Program-made: the position numbers and the translations under genes
Assembly (NCBI GenBank): GCA_016705575.1
Contig: JADIXX010000006.1
Coordinates: forward strand, 248,001-312,000
Reading direction: 5' to 3'
From: Candidatus Aalborgicola defluviihabitans
GTDB taxonomy: Bacteria; Pseudomonadota; Gammaproteobacteria; Burkholderiales; Burkholderiaceae_C
Length of the DNA stretch: 64,000 nt
The notes under the pieces: model-generated
The model's input: only the letters and a program-made list of their open reading frames with translations
Told to the model about the DNA's origin: nothing
Databases searched by the model: none
Part shown: in pieces, positions 1-8,517 of the stretch
Numbering within the stretch: the first letter of the stretch is position 1
How the letters are laid out: each line of letters begins with the position of its first letter

Positions 1-417
1 CAATCCATTGCCGCTGCACAGGACCATGCTCCGGGTGCTGAATTGGTTTGTGCCGACATTGAAAAAAGCGACTGGCCCCTGTGCACAGAAGGCGGGCAGG
101 TGCGCACCTTTGGCGCCGTCATTGTGGCCAACTACCTGTGGCGCCCCCTGCTGGACACACTGGTGGCCAGCGTCGCCCCGGGCGGCGTGTTGCTGTATGA
201 GACCTTTGCCGATGGCAATGCCCAGTTTGGGCGGCCGTCCCGCGCTGATTTCTTATTGCAGCGCGGCGAACTGCTGAAGGTCTGTGAAAATCTGGACGTG
301 GTGGCCTACGAGCACGGCTACCTGCAAACCCCACCCAGGGTCGTGCAACGCATTGCAGCGAAGCGCGCCACGCCGGTCTGCGCGCACACGCCGGATTGGG
401 TGCGCCAGACACTCTAG
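1..417 (+). CDS. SAM-dependent methyltransferase, C-terminal part
   Basis: The reading frame is open from the first base of the window, so the N-terminus lies upstream and only about 138 residues are visible. The sequence FGAVIVANYLWRPLLDTL followed by APGGVLLYETFADGN looks like the second half of a class I Rossmann methyltransferase, with the hydrophobic strand, helix and 'PGG' turn that precede the late beta strands. The SAM-binding glycine motif is not in the window. It ends shortly before dapA on the same strand, so co-transcription is possible. The family assignment rests on this C-terminal pattern only; the substrate is unknown. Confidence 0.6.
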   Translation, partial: QSIAAAQDHAPGAELVCADIEKSDWPLCTEGGQVRTFGAVIVANYLWRPLLDTLVASVAPGGVLLYETFADGNAQFGRPSRADFLLQRGELLKVCENLDVVAYEHGYLQTPPRVVQRIAAKRATPVCAHTPDWVRQTL

Positions 418-441
418 GTAGAATCATTGATTACCGAACAT

Positions 442-1344
442 ATGACTGATATGAACTCATCTCAAGGCCCCATCAAAGGCAGCATCGTGGCCCTGGTCAC
501 TCCGATGCAGGACGACGGCTCCGTGGACTACGCAGCGCTACGAAAGCTGATCGACTGGCACATTGCTGAAGGCACCGACTGTATTGGCGTGGTCGGCACC
601 ACGGGTGAGTCCCCCACGGTCAATGTGCAGGAGCATTGCGAAATCATCCGCGTGTCGGTCGAACAATCGGCCGGGCGCGTACCCATCATGGCTGGTTGCG
701 GCGCCAACTCAACGGCTGAAGCCATTGAACTGGCCCGCTTTGCCAAGAAGGTCGGGGCGGATTGCCAGTTGCAGGTGGTCCCCTACTACAACAAGCCCAC
801 GCAAGAAGGCCAGTACCTGCATTTCAAATCCATTGCCGAGGCAGTCGATTTACCCCTGATCTTGTACAACGTGCCGGGTCGCGCCGTTGCCGATCTGCAG
901 CACGACACCGTGTTGCGCCTGGCCCAAGTGAGCGGCATTGTGGGAATCAAGGAGGCCACCGGCAATATCGAACGTGCCCAGTGGCTGATCAAAGAAGCAC
1001 CCAAAGGCTTTGCCATCTATTCCGGTGATGACCCCACAGCTGTGGCTCTCATGCTGTGTGGCGGACATGGCAACGTGAGTGTGACGGCCAACGTGGCTCC
1101 CCGCCTGATGCACGAACTGTGCATGGCAGCCATTGCAGGCAATGTGCAGCGCGCTATGGAGATTCAGCTCCAGTTGCTACCCCTGCATAAAGCTTTGTTC
1201 GTAGAATCCAACCCTATTCCAGTCAAGTGGGCCGTTGCACGCATGGGGCTGTGCAGCCAGGCGCTGCGCCTCCCCCTGACCGTGCTGACGCCCGCTAACC
1301 AGCCGGCGCTGGAACGCGTGATGCAAGCCACCGGTCTGCTATAA
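442..1344 (+). CDS. dapA: 4-hydroxy-tetrahydrodipicolinate synthase
   Basis: DapA condenses pyruvate with aspartate semialdehyde in the first committed step of lysine and diaminopimelate synthesis in the cytoplasm. The 300-residue product has the usual length and a TIM-barrel layout: GTTGES near residues 52-57, the conserved Tyr of YNVPGR near 142, and the Schiff-base Lys of GIKEATG near 170. A TTG at 427 and a second ATG at 451 are alternative starts; I chose the ATG at 442 because family members begin a few residues before the SIVALVTPM strand. bamC follows 26 bases downstream on the same strand, and this dapA-bamC order is common in proteobacteria. Confidence 0.95.
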   Translation: MTDMNSSQGPIKGSIVALVTPMQDDGSVDYAALRKLIDWHIAEGTDCIGVVGTTGESPTVNVQEHCEIIRVSVEQSAGRVPIMAGCGANSTAEAIELARFAKKVGADCQLQVVPYYNKPTQEGQYLHFKSIAEAVDLPLILYNVPGRAVADLQHDTVLRLAQVSGIVGIKEATGNIERAQWLIKEAPKGFAIYSGDDPTAVALMLCGGHGNVSVTANVAPRLMHELCMAAIAGNVQRAMEIQLQLLPLHKALFVESNPIPVKWAVARMGLCSQALRLPLTVLTPANQPALERVMQATGLL

Positions 1345-1370
1345 GTAGCCATTCCATTTTGAGGATTTCT

Positions 1371-2462
1371 GTGAACCCCCTATTCAAACTGACGCTCATC
1401 AGCACGGCAATCGCGCTGTCAGCCTGTACCGTTCTCGAAGCCGACAAGGTGGACTACCGCAGTTCCAGCAGCGCCAAGACCCCCTCACTGGAAGTTCCGC
1501 CCGATCTCACCCAACTGTCCAAAGATACCCATTACGCCGTGATCGGCGGCACGGTATCGGCGTCGGGACTTAAATCAGGGCAAACCACAGCGACCGCGAC
1601 GCCAAACGTTGCCGCCGTCGCCATGGGTGACGTGCGCATTGAGCGCTCCGGCAACCAGCGTTGGTTGGTAGTAAACCGCCCGGCTGAAAAGCTGTGGGAG
1701 CCCGTAAAAGACTTTTGGCAGGAGAACGGATTCTTGCTGGCCATGGACCAGAAATCCCTGGGCATCATGGAGACTGACTGGGCCGAGAACCGCGCCAAAA
1801 TTCCGCAGGACTTTATTCGCGCAACCCTGGGTAAGCTACTGGACTCGCTCTATTCCACAGCCGAACGTGACAAGTTTCGCACCCGCCTGGAACGCAATGC
1901 CAATGGAGAGACAGAGATTTTCATCAGCCACCGCGGCATGGTGGAAACAGTAAACAACGCACGCAAAGACAGCACTATCTGGCAACCCCGCCCAGCGGAC
2001 CCGGAACTGGAAGCAGAGTTTTTGCGCCGTCTGATGGTCAAGCTCGGCGTTAATGAGGCCCAATCCAAGACTTTGGTCGCCGACAGCATTGTTACCAAGA
2101 AAACAGCAACCGTTGTCACTGAAAACGGCCAGCCGGCGGTTCGCATCGAAGAGGGTTTCGACAACGCCTGGCGCCGCGTTGGATTGGCCCTTGACCGCAC
2201 CGGTTTCACCGTGGAAGACCGTGACCGCAAACAAGGCATTTACTTTGTGCGCTATGTGCCGCTGGACGCCGCCAATTCCGAGCCTGGCTTTTTTGCCAAG
2301 CTGTTCAACAGTGCGTCCAAGAACGAAGCGGCCAAGTTCCAGATTACCGTGCGCAGCCAGGGTAATGTGAGCACCGTGTCCGTGCTGGACGCCAAAGGGG
2401 TACCAGAAGCCTCTATCACAGCGCAGCGTATCGTCAAAGTGATTGCCGACGATATCAAATAG
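1371..2462 (+). CDS. bamC: Outer membrane assembly lipoprotein BamC
   Basis: BamC is a lipoprotein subunit of the BAM complex that folds beta-barrel proteins into the outer membrane. The product starts with a short hydrophobic signal and the lipobox LSAC, so the mature protein should be lipidated on the Cys near residue 19. It is 363 residues long, with a flexible N-terminal part (KVDYRSSSSAKTPSLEVPPDLT) that resembles the segment binding BamD, followed by two helix-grip-type halves. I set the start at GTG 1371 because GAGG lies six bases upstream; a TTG at 1359 would add four residues. It follows dapA closely and is closed by a strong hairpin terminator. Confidence 0.88.
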   Translation: MNPLFKLTLISTAIALSACTVLEADKVDYRSSSSAKTPSLEVPPDLTQLSKDTHYAVIGGTVSASGLKSGQTTATATPNVAAVAMGDVRIERSGNQRWLVVNRPAEKLWEPVKDFWQENGFLLAMDQKSLGIMETDWAENRAKIPQDFIRATLGKLLDSLYSTAERDKFRTRLERNANGETEIFISHRGMVETVNNARKDSTIWQPRPADPELEAEFLRRLMVKLGVNEAQSKTLVADSIVTKKTATVVTENGQPAVRIEEGFDNAWRRVGLALDRTGFTVEDRDRKQGIYFVRYVPLDAANSEPGFFAKLFNSASKNEAAKFQITVRSQGNVSTVSVLDAKGVPEASITAQRIVKVIADDIK

Positions 2463-2507
2463 TGCTCGGAATGGCAGGATCACAAACTGCCAAACCTGTG
2501 CCGGCAT

Positions 2508-2538
2508 AAAAAAAGCCACCTTGCGGTGGCTTTTTTTT
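2508..2538. terminator. Bidirectional rho-independent terminator after bamC
   Basis: A GCCACC/GGTGGC stem with a TTGC loop is preceded by seven A residues and followed by eight T residues. It can therefore stop transcription from bamC on the plus strand and from the lipoprotein gene on the minus strand, which face each other here. Confidence 0.9.
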
Positions 2539-2550
2539 GCTTGCCAAGAA

Positions 2551-2775
2551 TTACTTGGAAGCGCCTTCCGCAGGAGGCGCAGCAACAGGAGCAGCAACGG
2601 GTGCCGATGCGTCAGCGGCAGGTGCCGATGCTTCAACAACGGGAGCAGGTGCTACGACAGCAGGAGCCGGTGCGGCAACAGGTGCTGGCGCGGGTGCAGG
2701 CGCTTCTTCTTTCTTACCGCAAGCAGCCAAGGCAGCGGCAGCGATAACGGCTGCCAAGACGAGTGATTTGTTCAT
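2551..2775 (-). CDS. Small Ala/Pro-rich lipoprotein
   Basis: This 74-residue protein has a charged start (MNKS), a hydrophobic signal and the lipobox LAAC, followed directly by GKKEE and then a tail made almost only of Ala, Pro and Val repeats. I infer a lipoprotein with an extended, unstructured periplasmic tail. The compositional bias makes all frames of this stretch look open, but only this frame gives a signal peptide plus lipobox, and its stop lies 13 bases before the shared terminator. Small lipoproteins of this kind are common in Comamonadaceae; the function is unknown. Confidence 0.75.
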   Translation of the reverse strand: MNKSLVLAAVIAAAALAACGKKEEAPAPAPAPVAAPAPAVVAPAPVVEASAPAADASAPVAAPVAAPPAEGASK

Positions 2776-2932
2776 TTTTAATAACTAGAGTGAGTTAACG
2801 AAACAATTTTTGGAACTTGTCAAAGCAGCACGCCGCCCAGACTCAGACAAAAAGCATTCGATCTCTTTTTGCCTAACCTATGAGTATACAGGAACTTGCA
2901 AAATACACTGGGGAAAACCCTCTAAGTCCCGA

Positions 2933-3436
2933 CTACAAGCCCAAAGTGCTGGCAGCGAACCCCGGACTGCTCTGGCGATGGCACTCGTCCAGCTCTTCCT
3001 TGAGCATGACACGCCGTTGGGGCTCCAGCCCGGCAATCCCGGTACTGCGCACCACGTCCAGCCGCTGCATGGCCCAGTGGGGACTCCACAGTGCACTGGG
3101 CATTTCGCTGGCATCCCGGCTGCGGCACAGCCTGCATTCGATGATATGCCCCCAAGTCTTGCGCCATGTGACCAGGCGCGGCTGCAAGCGCACCAGAGCG
3201 TCATAGCTGTGGGCCAGCATCAGCAGCTGACGTCCCTTTCCTGCCCATGCGTTTAACGAGTCCACCACGGCACGCTCGCCCAAGGGCCAGTCGGCAAAGT
3301 TGGCATCACTCCAGACCATGCTGGACCAGCCCTCACGCGCGGCACAGGCCAGCGCTTCGCGCACCACATTGGCAAATTCTGTAGGGCCAGAATATGCGCC
3401 ATTGAGGCGGCCACTCTCGGATTCACTGTTCGACAT
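2933..3436 (-). CDS. Conserved hypothetical protein (DUF7931-like)
   Basis: The start I prefer is the ATG at 3436, giving 167 residues beginning MSNSESESGRLNG and overlapping the end of roxA by 14 bases; a longer start at 3487 would sit deep inside roxA. The body (SSMVWSDANFADWPLGERAVVDSLNAW, then RQLLMLAHSYDALVRLQP) resembles the phospholipase-D-like fold of a beta/gamma-proteobacterial family I remember as DUF7931, but without catalytic HKD motifs. Translational coupling with roxA suggests a linked expression. Function unknown; family assignment is from memory and tentative. Confidence 0.65.
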   Translation of the reverse strand: MSNSESESGRLNGAYSGPTEFANVVREALACAAREGWSSMVWSDANFADWPLGERAVVDSLNAWAGKGRQLLMLAHSYDALVRLQPRLVTWRKTWGHIIECRLCRSRDASEMPSALWSPHWAMQRLDVVRSTGIAGLEPQRRVMLKEELDECHRQSSPGFAASTLGL

Positions 3437-4556
3437 ACATCCACCCCGCTTCACACCAATCAGCCACCAGTTCCCGTGCAGGCGCACTCAGACGTTTTTT
3501 GTCCGAAGCAGGCAAGCTCCGCCCATCCGCCAAGTGCCGCATCAATTGGGCATCTCGCCCGGTTGCCAAAAAGCTTTCCCCATTAAGAAAAATATGCTGC
3601 GCGTCATACAGCATACGGGTACGGCGATCCAGCACCAACGCCCCATCCAGCGATTCAACCTGCCCATTGTCAAAGCGGACATGCGCCTTGGGTTCACTTA
3701 AGTATTCGCCCAGAACTCGCTGCAGTGCCAGCGGGTCGCGCAGGGCGTCGGCTAAGGCGGTCTGGGCAAATTCAAACAGCGCCCCGGGGATTGCCCCGCT
3801 GTGAGCCACAGCCTCTTGCTTGGGGTCACGGTACAGGTTGACACTTTCCGCGTCCAGAGCCTCCTCGGCCAGTCGCTGCAACAACTCACTGGTCAATTCT
3901 GCGCGGCTGGGTGCGCGAAAACCGATCGAATAGGTCATGCACTCGCCCACCGCAATGCCGTCATGGGCATAGCGCGGCGGCAGGTACAGCATGTCGCCCG
4001 GCTCCAACACAAACTCCATCTCCGGCTCGAAATTCGCCAGAATCTTAAGAGGCATATTGGGCTGCAGGCTCAAGTCCTTTTGTCGTCCAATGCGCCAGCG
4101 GCGCTGGCCGTGGGCCTGCAGCAAAAACACGTCGTAGCTGTCAAAGTGTGGGCCCACGCCACCGCCATCAGTGGCGTAGCTGATCATCAAATCATCCAGA
4201 CGCGCATCCGGCACAAAGCGAAACTGGTTCATCAGCGCGTGCAACCGCGCATCCAGCAAATCCACCCCCTGCACCAACAGGGTCCAGCCCGGTTGTTTGA
4301 AGGCTGGCAACGCCTTGCGGACAAACGGCCCGTGGCGAAAACGCCAAGGCCGAGCCCCGTTTGCACCGGGTTGCACCACCAGGCGCGACTCCACTTCATC
4401 CTGCGCCGCCAGGTCCAGCAATTCGGCACGCGCCAAGAGGGGCGCAAAGCCAGGAATGGCCTGGCGAATCAACAATGGCTTTTTCTGCCAGTGGCGGCGC
4501 ATAAAAGTCGCGGGCGTCAATCCACCCAGGAGTTGCAGGGGTTCATCGGTGTTCAT
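3423..4556 (-). CDS. roxA: Ribosomal protein L16 arginine hydroxylase (JmjC/cupin)
   Basis: RoxA/YcfD is an Fe(II)- and 2-oxoglutarate-dependent oxygenase that hydroxylates an arginine of ribosomal protein uL16. The 377-residue product has the expected length and order: an N-terminal FMRRHWQKKPLLIRQA segment, the metal-binding HFDSYDVF (HxD), and the distal histidine in LPPRYAHDGIAVG followed by YSIGFRAPSR. A C-terminal winged-helix part follows. The gene is divergent from a SlyD-like isomerase with only 14 bases between the start codons, so the two probably share a promoter region inside each other's 5' ends. Confidence 0.88.
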   Translation of the reverse strand: MNTDEPLQLLGGLTPATFMRRHWQKKPLLIRQAIPGFAPLLARAELLDLAAQDEVESRLVVQPGANGARPWRFRHGPFVRKALPAFKQPGWTLLVQGVDLLDARLHALMNQFRFVPDARLDDLMISYATDGGGVGPHFDSYDVFLLQAHGQRRWRIGRQKDLSLQPNMPLKILANFEPEMEFVLEPGDMLYLPPRYAHDGIAVGECMTYSIGFRAPSRAELTSELLQRLAEEALDAESVNLYRDPKQEAVAHSGAIPGALFEFAQTALADALRDPLALQRVLGEYLSEPKAHVRFDNGQVESLDGALVLDRRTRMLYDAQHIFLNGESFLATGRDAQLMRHLADGRSLPASDKKRLSAPARELVADWCEAGWMYVEQ

Positions 4557-4570
4557 GGGACAATTCTCCT

Positions 4571-5104
4571 ATGGAAATCACTGAACAATGCGTCGTTGCC
4601 CTAACCTGGACGCTGAAAGACACTTTGGGCGAAGAATTGGACATCCTGGACGAGCCGGTGGAATTTTTGCTGGGCGGCAAAGACTTGCTCCCCGTGATCG
4701 AAGCGGCTCTGCTGGGATACAGCGCAGGCGCCACGGTGCAACTGCAGATTGAGCCCGAACTGGCCTTTGGTGACTTTAACGACCAATTGCTGTTTCTGGA
4801 ACCACGCCACCTGTTTCCCGATGAATTGCAGGAAGGCCTGACCATGGAGGGCAGCGCCCTGCCCGAGGGCTGCAACCCCAACGTTCCACGGGATACGCTC
4901 TACACCATCACCGACATCTACCCCGACCACGTGGTGATTGACGGCAATCACCCGCTAGCCGGCATTGCGATACGTTTAAGCATGAAGGTCGAATCTGTGC
5001 GCGAAGCCACCGAAGAGGAAATCGACAGAGGCAGTTGCGGCACCGGATTTTTTAATCTGCAACTGGTTGGCACCGGTGACCCGTCGGATCGCACATTGCA
5101 CTAG
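4571..5104 (+). CDS. FKBP-type peptidyl-prolyl isomerase, SlyD-like
   Basis: The 177-residue product begins VALTWTLKDTLGEELDILDEPVEFLLGGKDLLPVIEAALLG, which is the SlyD-type FKBP core with an inserted flap (IEPELAFGDFNDQLLF) and then PDELQEGLTMEG. I infer prolyl isomerase and chaperone activity in the cytoplasm. The His-rich metal-binding tail of enterobacterial SlyD is absent; the C-terminus is a different acidic extension with EEEIDRGSCGTGFFNLQLVG. It runs opposite to roxA, and converges on dut with three bases between the stop codons. Confidence 0.82.
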   Translation: MEITEQCVVALTWTLKDTLGEELDILDEPVEFLLGGKDLLPVIEAALLGYSAGATVQLQIEPELAFGDFNDQLLFLEPRHLFPDELQEGLTMEGSALPEGCNPNVPRDTLYTITDIYPDHVVIDGNHPLAGIAIRLSMKVESVREATEEEIDRGSCGTGFFNLQLVGTGDPSDRTLH

Positions 5105-5107
5105 TCC

Positions 5108-5554
5108 TTAGTGCTTCCCGGTCGAGCCGTAGCCGCCTTCACCACGGTGGCTGGCGGCAAACTCCGTGACCAGGTTGAACTGCGCCTGCACTACCGGAAC
5201 GATGACCAGTTGAGCGATGCGCTCCATGGGTGCGATGGTGAAGGCCACATCGCTGCGGTTCCAGGCGCTGACCATGAGCTGCCCCTGGTAATCGCTATCA
5301 ATCAGACCCACCAAGTTACCCAGCACGATGCCGTGTTTGTGGCCCAGGCCCGAGCGCGGCAAGATCAGCGCCGCATAGGCCGGGTCCTGCAAATAAATGG
5401 CCATGCCGGTGGGCACCAGCTGCCACGCATTGGGCTCCAGCGTAAGCGGGTCATCCAGGCAGGCCCGCAGGTCCAGTCCGGCGCTGCCAGGCGTGGCGTA
5501 GTTGGGCATCTGGTCGATCAGGCGGCTGTCGAGAATTTTGACGTCAATTTTCAT
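5108..5554 (-). CDS. dut: dUTP diphosphatase
   Basis: Dut hydrolyses dUTP to dUMP and pyrophosphate, keeping uracil out of DNA and feeding thymidylate synthesis. All trimeric dUTPase motifs are visible in the 148 residues: AGLDLRA, the PRSGLGHKHGIVLGN motif, GLIDSDYQGQLMVS, ERIAQLV, and the C-terminal RGEGGYGSTG arm that closes over the active site. The start follows coaBC on the same strand with 15 bases between them, a neighbour order seen in many proteobacteria. Confidence 0.96.
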   Translation of the reverse strand: MKIDVKILDSRLIDQMPNYATPGSAGLDLRACLDDPLTLEPNAWQLVPTGMAIYLQDPAYAALILPRSGLGHKHGIVLGNLVGLIDSDYQGQLMVSAWNRSDVAFTIAPMERIAQLVIVPVVQAQFNLVTEFAASHRGEGGYGSTGKH

Positions 5555-5569
5555 GGCAGTTTGGAAAAA

Positions 5570-6781
5570 TCAGGGCAGGCGTTTGGCAATTTCGGCGATC
5601 AATTGACGACCCAGCGTCAGCTTGGTGTTGTGGGGTAGTTCAAGGGTGCCATGGGCATCGATCAGCAACAGCGCATTGTCGTCCTTGCCAAACGTTGCCG
5701 GGCCGATATTGCCCACCAGCAGCGGCACGCTCTTTCGGATGCGTTTGTCCGTAGCGTGGGCCAGCAGATCATGGCTTTCGGCGGCAAAACCCACACAGAA
5801 CAGGCTGCCGTCTCGCGCACGCGGTGACTGGGCCAACGTGGCCAGAATGTCCGGGTTTTCAAGGAAAGTCAGTGTGGGCGTTTGACCCGAACCATCCTTC
5901 TTGATCTTCTGCTCCGAAGCCTGGGCGGGTCGCCAGTCGGCCACCGCAGCACACGCCACAAAAATAGTCGCAGTTGGGGCGGCGTCCACACAGGCTGCCA
6001 GCATGTCGGTTGCCGATTGCACATCAATGCGGCGCACCCCACGCGGTGTGGGCAATGACACCGGCCCAGCCACCAAAGTAACCTGCGCACCCGCCTCCTG
6101 CGCGGCCCGGGCCACGGCAAAACCCATCTTGCCGCTGGAATGGTTGGTGATACCGCGCACCGGGTCAATGGCCTCAAAGGTTGGCCCGGCCGTGACCAAC
6201 ACCTGTTGCCCCGCCAGCAACTTGGGTTGGAAGAAGGCAATCACATCCTCCAACAACTCCTGCGGTTCCAACATGCGCCCGTCACCCGTCTCGCCACAGG
6301 CCTGATCACCATTACCTACGCCCAGAATGGTAGTGCCGTCGGCTCGCAGCTGCGCAAGGTTGCGCTGCGTAGCGGGGTGAGCCCACATTTCGCGGTTCAT
6401 CGCGGGCGCAACCAGCAGGGGCACCGTGTCGATAGGGCGTGCCAGGCACATCAGACTCAGCAAATCATCGGCGCCACCATGCAGCAGCTTGGACAGAAAA
6501 TCGGCACTGCACGGCGCAATCAGAATGGCATCGGCATCACGGCTGAGGTTGATGTGGGCCATGTTGTTGGGTTCGCGCGCATCCCACTGCGAGCCATACA
6601 CTGGCCGGTTCGAGAGCGCCTGCATGGTCACCGGGGTGATGAACTGGGCGGCAGCCTCGGTCATCACCACCTGCACGGTGGCGCCTTCCTTGACCAGCGC
6701 CCGACACAGCTCAGCCGCTTTGTAACAAGCAATGCCTCCGGTGAGGCCCAGGACAATATGTTTTCCAGCGAGGTCGTTCAT
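5570..6781 (-). CDS. coaBC: Bifunctional phosphopantothenoylcysteine decarboxylase/synthetase
   Basis: CoaBC joins phosphopantothenate to cysteine and decarboxylates the product, two central steps of coenzyme A synthesis. The N-terminal flavoprotein half shows LGLTGGIACYKAAEL, the PxMN-type segment APAMNREMW and the catalytic Cys region of APCSADFLSKLLHG. The C-terminal half starts near VLVTAGPTFEAIDPVRGITNHSSGKMG, the CoaB signature. I chose the ATG at 6781 (403 residues); a TTG at 6790 would add MQT. It is followed by dut and divergent from pyrG, with a TATAAT-like box at 6804-6809 between them. Confidence 0.96.
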   Translation of the reverse strand: MNDLAGKHIVLGLTGGIACYKAAELCRALVKEGATVQVVMTEAAAQFITPVTMQALSNRPVYGSQWDAREPNNMAHINLSRDADAILIAPCSADFLSKLLHGGADDLLSLMCLARPIDTVPLLVAPAMNREMWAHPATQRNLAQLRADGTTILGVGNGDQACGETGDGRMLEPQELLEDVIAFFQPKLLAGQQVLVTAGPTFEAIDPVRGITNHSSGKMGFAVARAAQEAGAQVTLVAGPVSLPTPRGVRRIDVQSATDMLAACVDAAPTATIFVACAAVADWRPAQASEQKIKKDGSGQTPTLTFLENPDILATLAQSPRARDGSLFCVGFAAESHDLLAHATDKRIRKSVPLLVGNIGPATFGKDDNALLLIDAHGTLELPHNTKLTLGRQLIAEIAKRLP

Positions 6782-6849
6782 CGTTTGCAATGTAGCAGAC
6801 CCGTATAATCTCCGTTTACCACCTCCCTGAGCTTCTCGCTCCCCCTGAC

Positions 6850-8517
6850 ATGACCAAATTTGTCTTCGTCACCGGCGGTGTGGTGTCTTCCCTGGGTAAG
6901 GGAATCGCCTCAGCCTCCCTTGCTGCGATACTGGAATCGCGGGGCTTGACAGTCACCCTCATCAAGCTCGACCCCTACCTCAACGTTGACCCCGGCACCA
7001 TGTCGCCCCTGCAGCACGGCGAGGTATTTGTTACCGACGACGGTGCCGAAACTGACCTGGATTTAGGCCACTATGAGCGATTCATCGAGTCGCGCATGCG
7101 CAAAGCCAACAACTTCACCACCGGCCAAATTTATCAAAGCGTGCTCGACAAAGAGCGCCGCGGTGACTACCTGGGCAAGACCGTGCAGGTCATCCCCCAC
7201 GTCACCAACGAGATTCAGGAATTCGTCAAACGCGGTGCGCGTTTTGGTGAACCCGACGCGGTGGACGTGGCCATTGTTGAAATCGGCGGTACCGTGGGTG
7301 ACATCGAATCCCTGCCGTTTCTGGAAGCCGTGCGCCAGATGAGCCTGAAGCTCGGCCCCAACAACAGCGCCTTTGTGCACCTGAGCTATGTGCCCTGGAT
7401 CGCTGCAGCAGGCGAACTTAAAACCAAACCGACCCAGCACACCGCCAAGCAGTTGCGCGAAATTGGCATTCAAGCCGATGCACTCGTGTGCCGCGCCGAC
7501 CGCCCGATTCCGGACGAAGAACGCGCCAAGATTTCTCTATTCTCCAACGTGCCCGAGTGGGGCGTCATCAGCATGTGGGATGTCGACACCATCTACAAGG
7601 TGCCCCGCATGTTGCACGAGCAGGGCCTGGACGGCCTCATTTGCGACAAGCTGCGCCTGAACACGCCGCCGGCCAACCTCAAGCGTTGGGATGACCTGGT
7701 CTATGAGATCGAGCACCCCCAAGGCGAAGTCACCATTGCCATGGTCGGCAAATACGTCGATCTGTCAGACAGCTACAAGTCGGTCAACGAGGCCTTACGC
7801 CACGCCGGCATGAAGAACCATGTGCGCGTGAAAATTGAGCATGTGGATTCGGAAACCATCACCGACGACGCGGTTTCTTGCTTGGCGAAGTACGACGCCA
7901 TTTTGGTGCCCGGCGGATTTGGCAAGCGCGGTATTGAAGGCAAGATCAGCACGGCCCGCTTCGCCCGCGAAAACAAAGTGCCGTACTTGGGCATTTGCTT
8001 GGGAATGCAGGTTGCCACCATCGAGTTCGCCCGCCATGTAGCGGGGCTGAAAGATGCCAACAGCACCGAGTTCGAACCCGACACACCCAACCCCGTCATC
8101 GCCCTCATCACCGAGTGGAAAGATGCCGACGGCACGATCAAAACCCGCGATGCCAATTCGGATCTGGGCGGCACCATGCGCTTGGGCGCGCAGAGCTCCG
8201 ACGTGGCCAAGGGCACCCTTGCCCACCAAATCTACGGCGACGAGGTCACCGAACGCCACCGCCACCGCTACGAAGCCAACGTGAACTACCTAGACACATT
8301 GCGCAAGTCCGGCTTGGTGATATCGGCACTGACTCAGCGCGAGCATTTGACTGAAATGGTCGAATTGCCGCAGGCCGTCCACCCCTGGTTCATGGGCGTG
8401 CAATTCCACCCCGAATTCAAGTCCACACCCTGGAACGGCCATCCGCTGTTCAACGCCTTCATCAAGGCAGCGCTGGAGCGCCAGGCTGTGGGCAAGAAAC
8501 TGAAGGTCGTTGCCTGA
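6850..8517 (+). CDS. pyrG: CTP synthase
   Basis: PyrG aminates UTP to CTP using glutamine-derived ammonia. The 555-residue product has the synthetase domain with the opening KFVFVTGGVVSSLGKGI, GTMSPLQHGEVFVTDDGAETDLDLGHYERF, and a C-terminal class I glutaminase with PYLGICLGMQ carrying the catalytic Cys and a late HPE (VQFHPEFKS). The stop codon overlaps the kdsA start (TGATG), so translation is coupled. The pair is the usual order in Burkholderiales. Confidence 0.97.
   Translation: MTKFVFVTGGVVSSLGKGIASASLAAILESRGLTVTLIKLDPYLNVDPGTMSPLQHGEVFVTDDGAETDLDLGHYERFIESRMRKANNFTTGQIYQSVLDKERRGDYLGKTVQVIPHVTNEIQEFVKRGARFGEPDAVDVAIVEIGGTVGDIESLPFLEAVRQMSLKLGPNNSAFVHLSYVPWIAAAGELKTKPTQHTAKQLREIGIQADALVCRADRPIPDEERAKISLFSNVPEWGVISMWDVDTIYKVPRMLHEQGLDGLICDKLRLNTPPANLKRWDDLVYEIEHPQGEVTIAMVGKYVDLSDSYKSVNEALRHAGMKNHVRVKIEHVDSETITDDAVSCLAKYDAILVPGGFGKRGIEGKISTARFARENKVPYLGICLGMQVATIEFARHVAGLKDANSTEFEPDTPNPVIALITEWKDADGTIKTRDANSDLGGTMRLGAQSSDVAKGTLAHQIYGDEVTERHRHRYEANVNYLDTLRKSGLVISALTQREHLTEMVELPQAVHPWFMGVQFHPEFKSTPWNGHPLFNAFIKAALERQAVGKKLKVVA

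Noticed and set aside
2551..2788. Plus-strand Ala/Gly/Thr-rich frame over the small lipoprotein
   Set aside because: The repeats keep all frames open; only the minus-strand frame has a signal peptide and lipobox.
6804..6809. TATAAT box as a defined pyrG promoter
   Set aside because: The -10 is perfect, but no -35 at a proper distance is visible, so I mention it only under coaBC.
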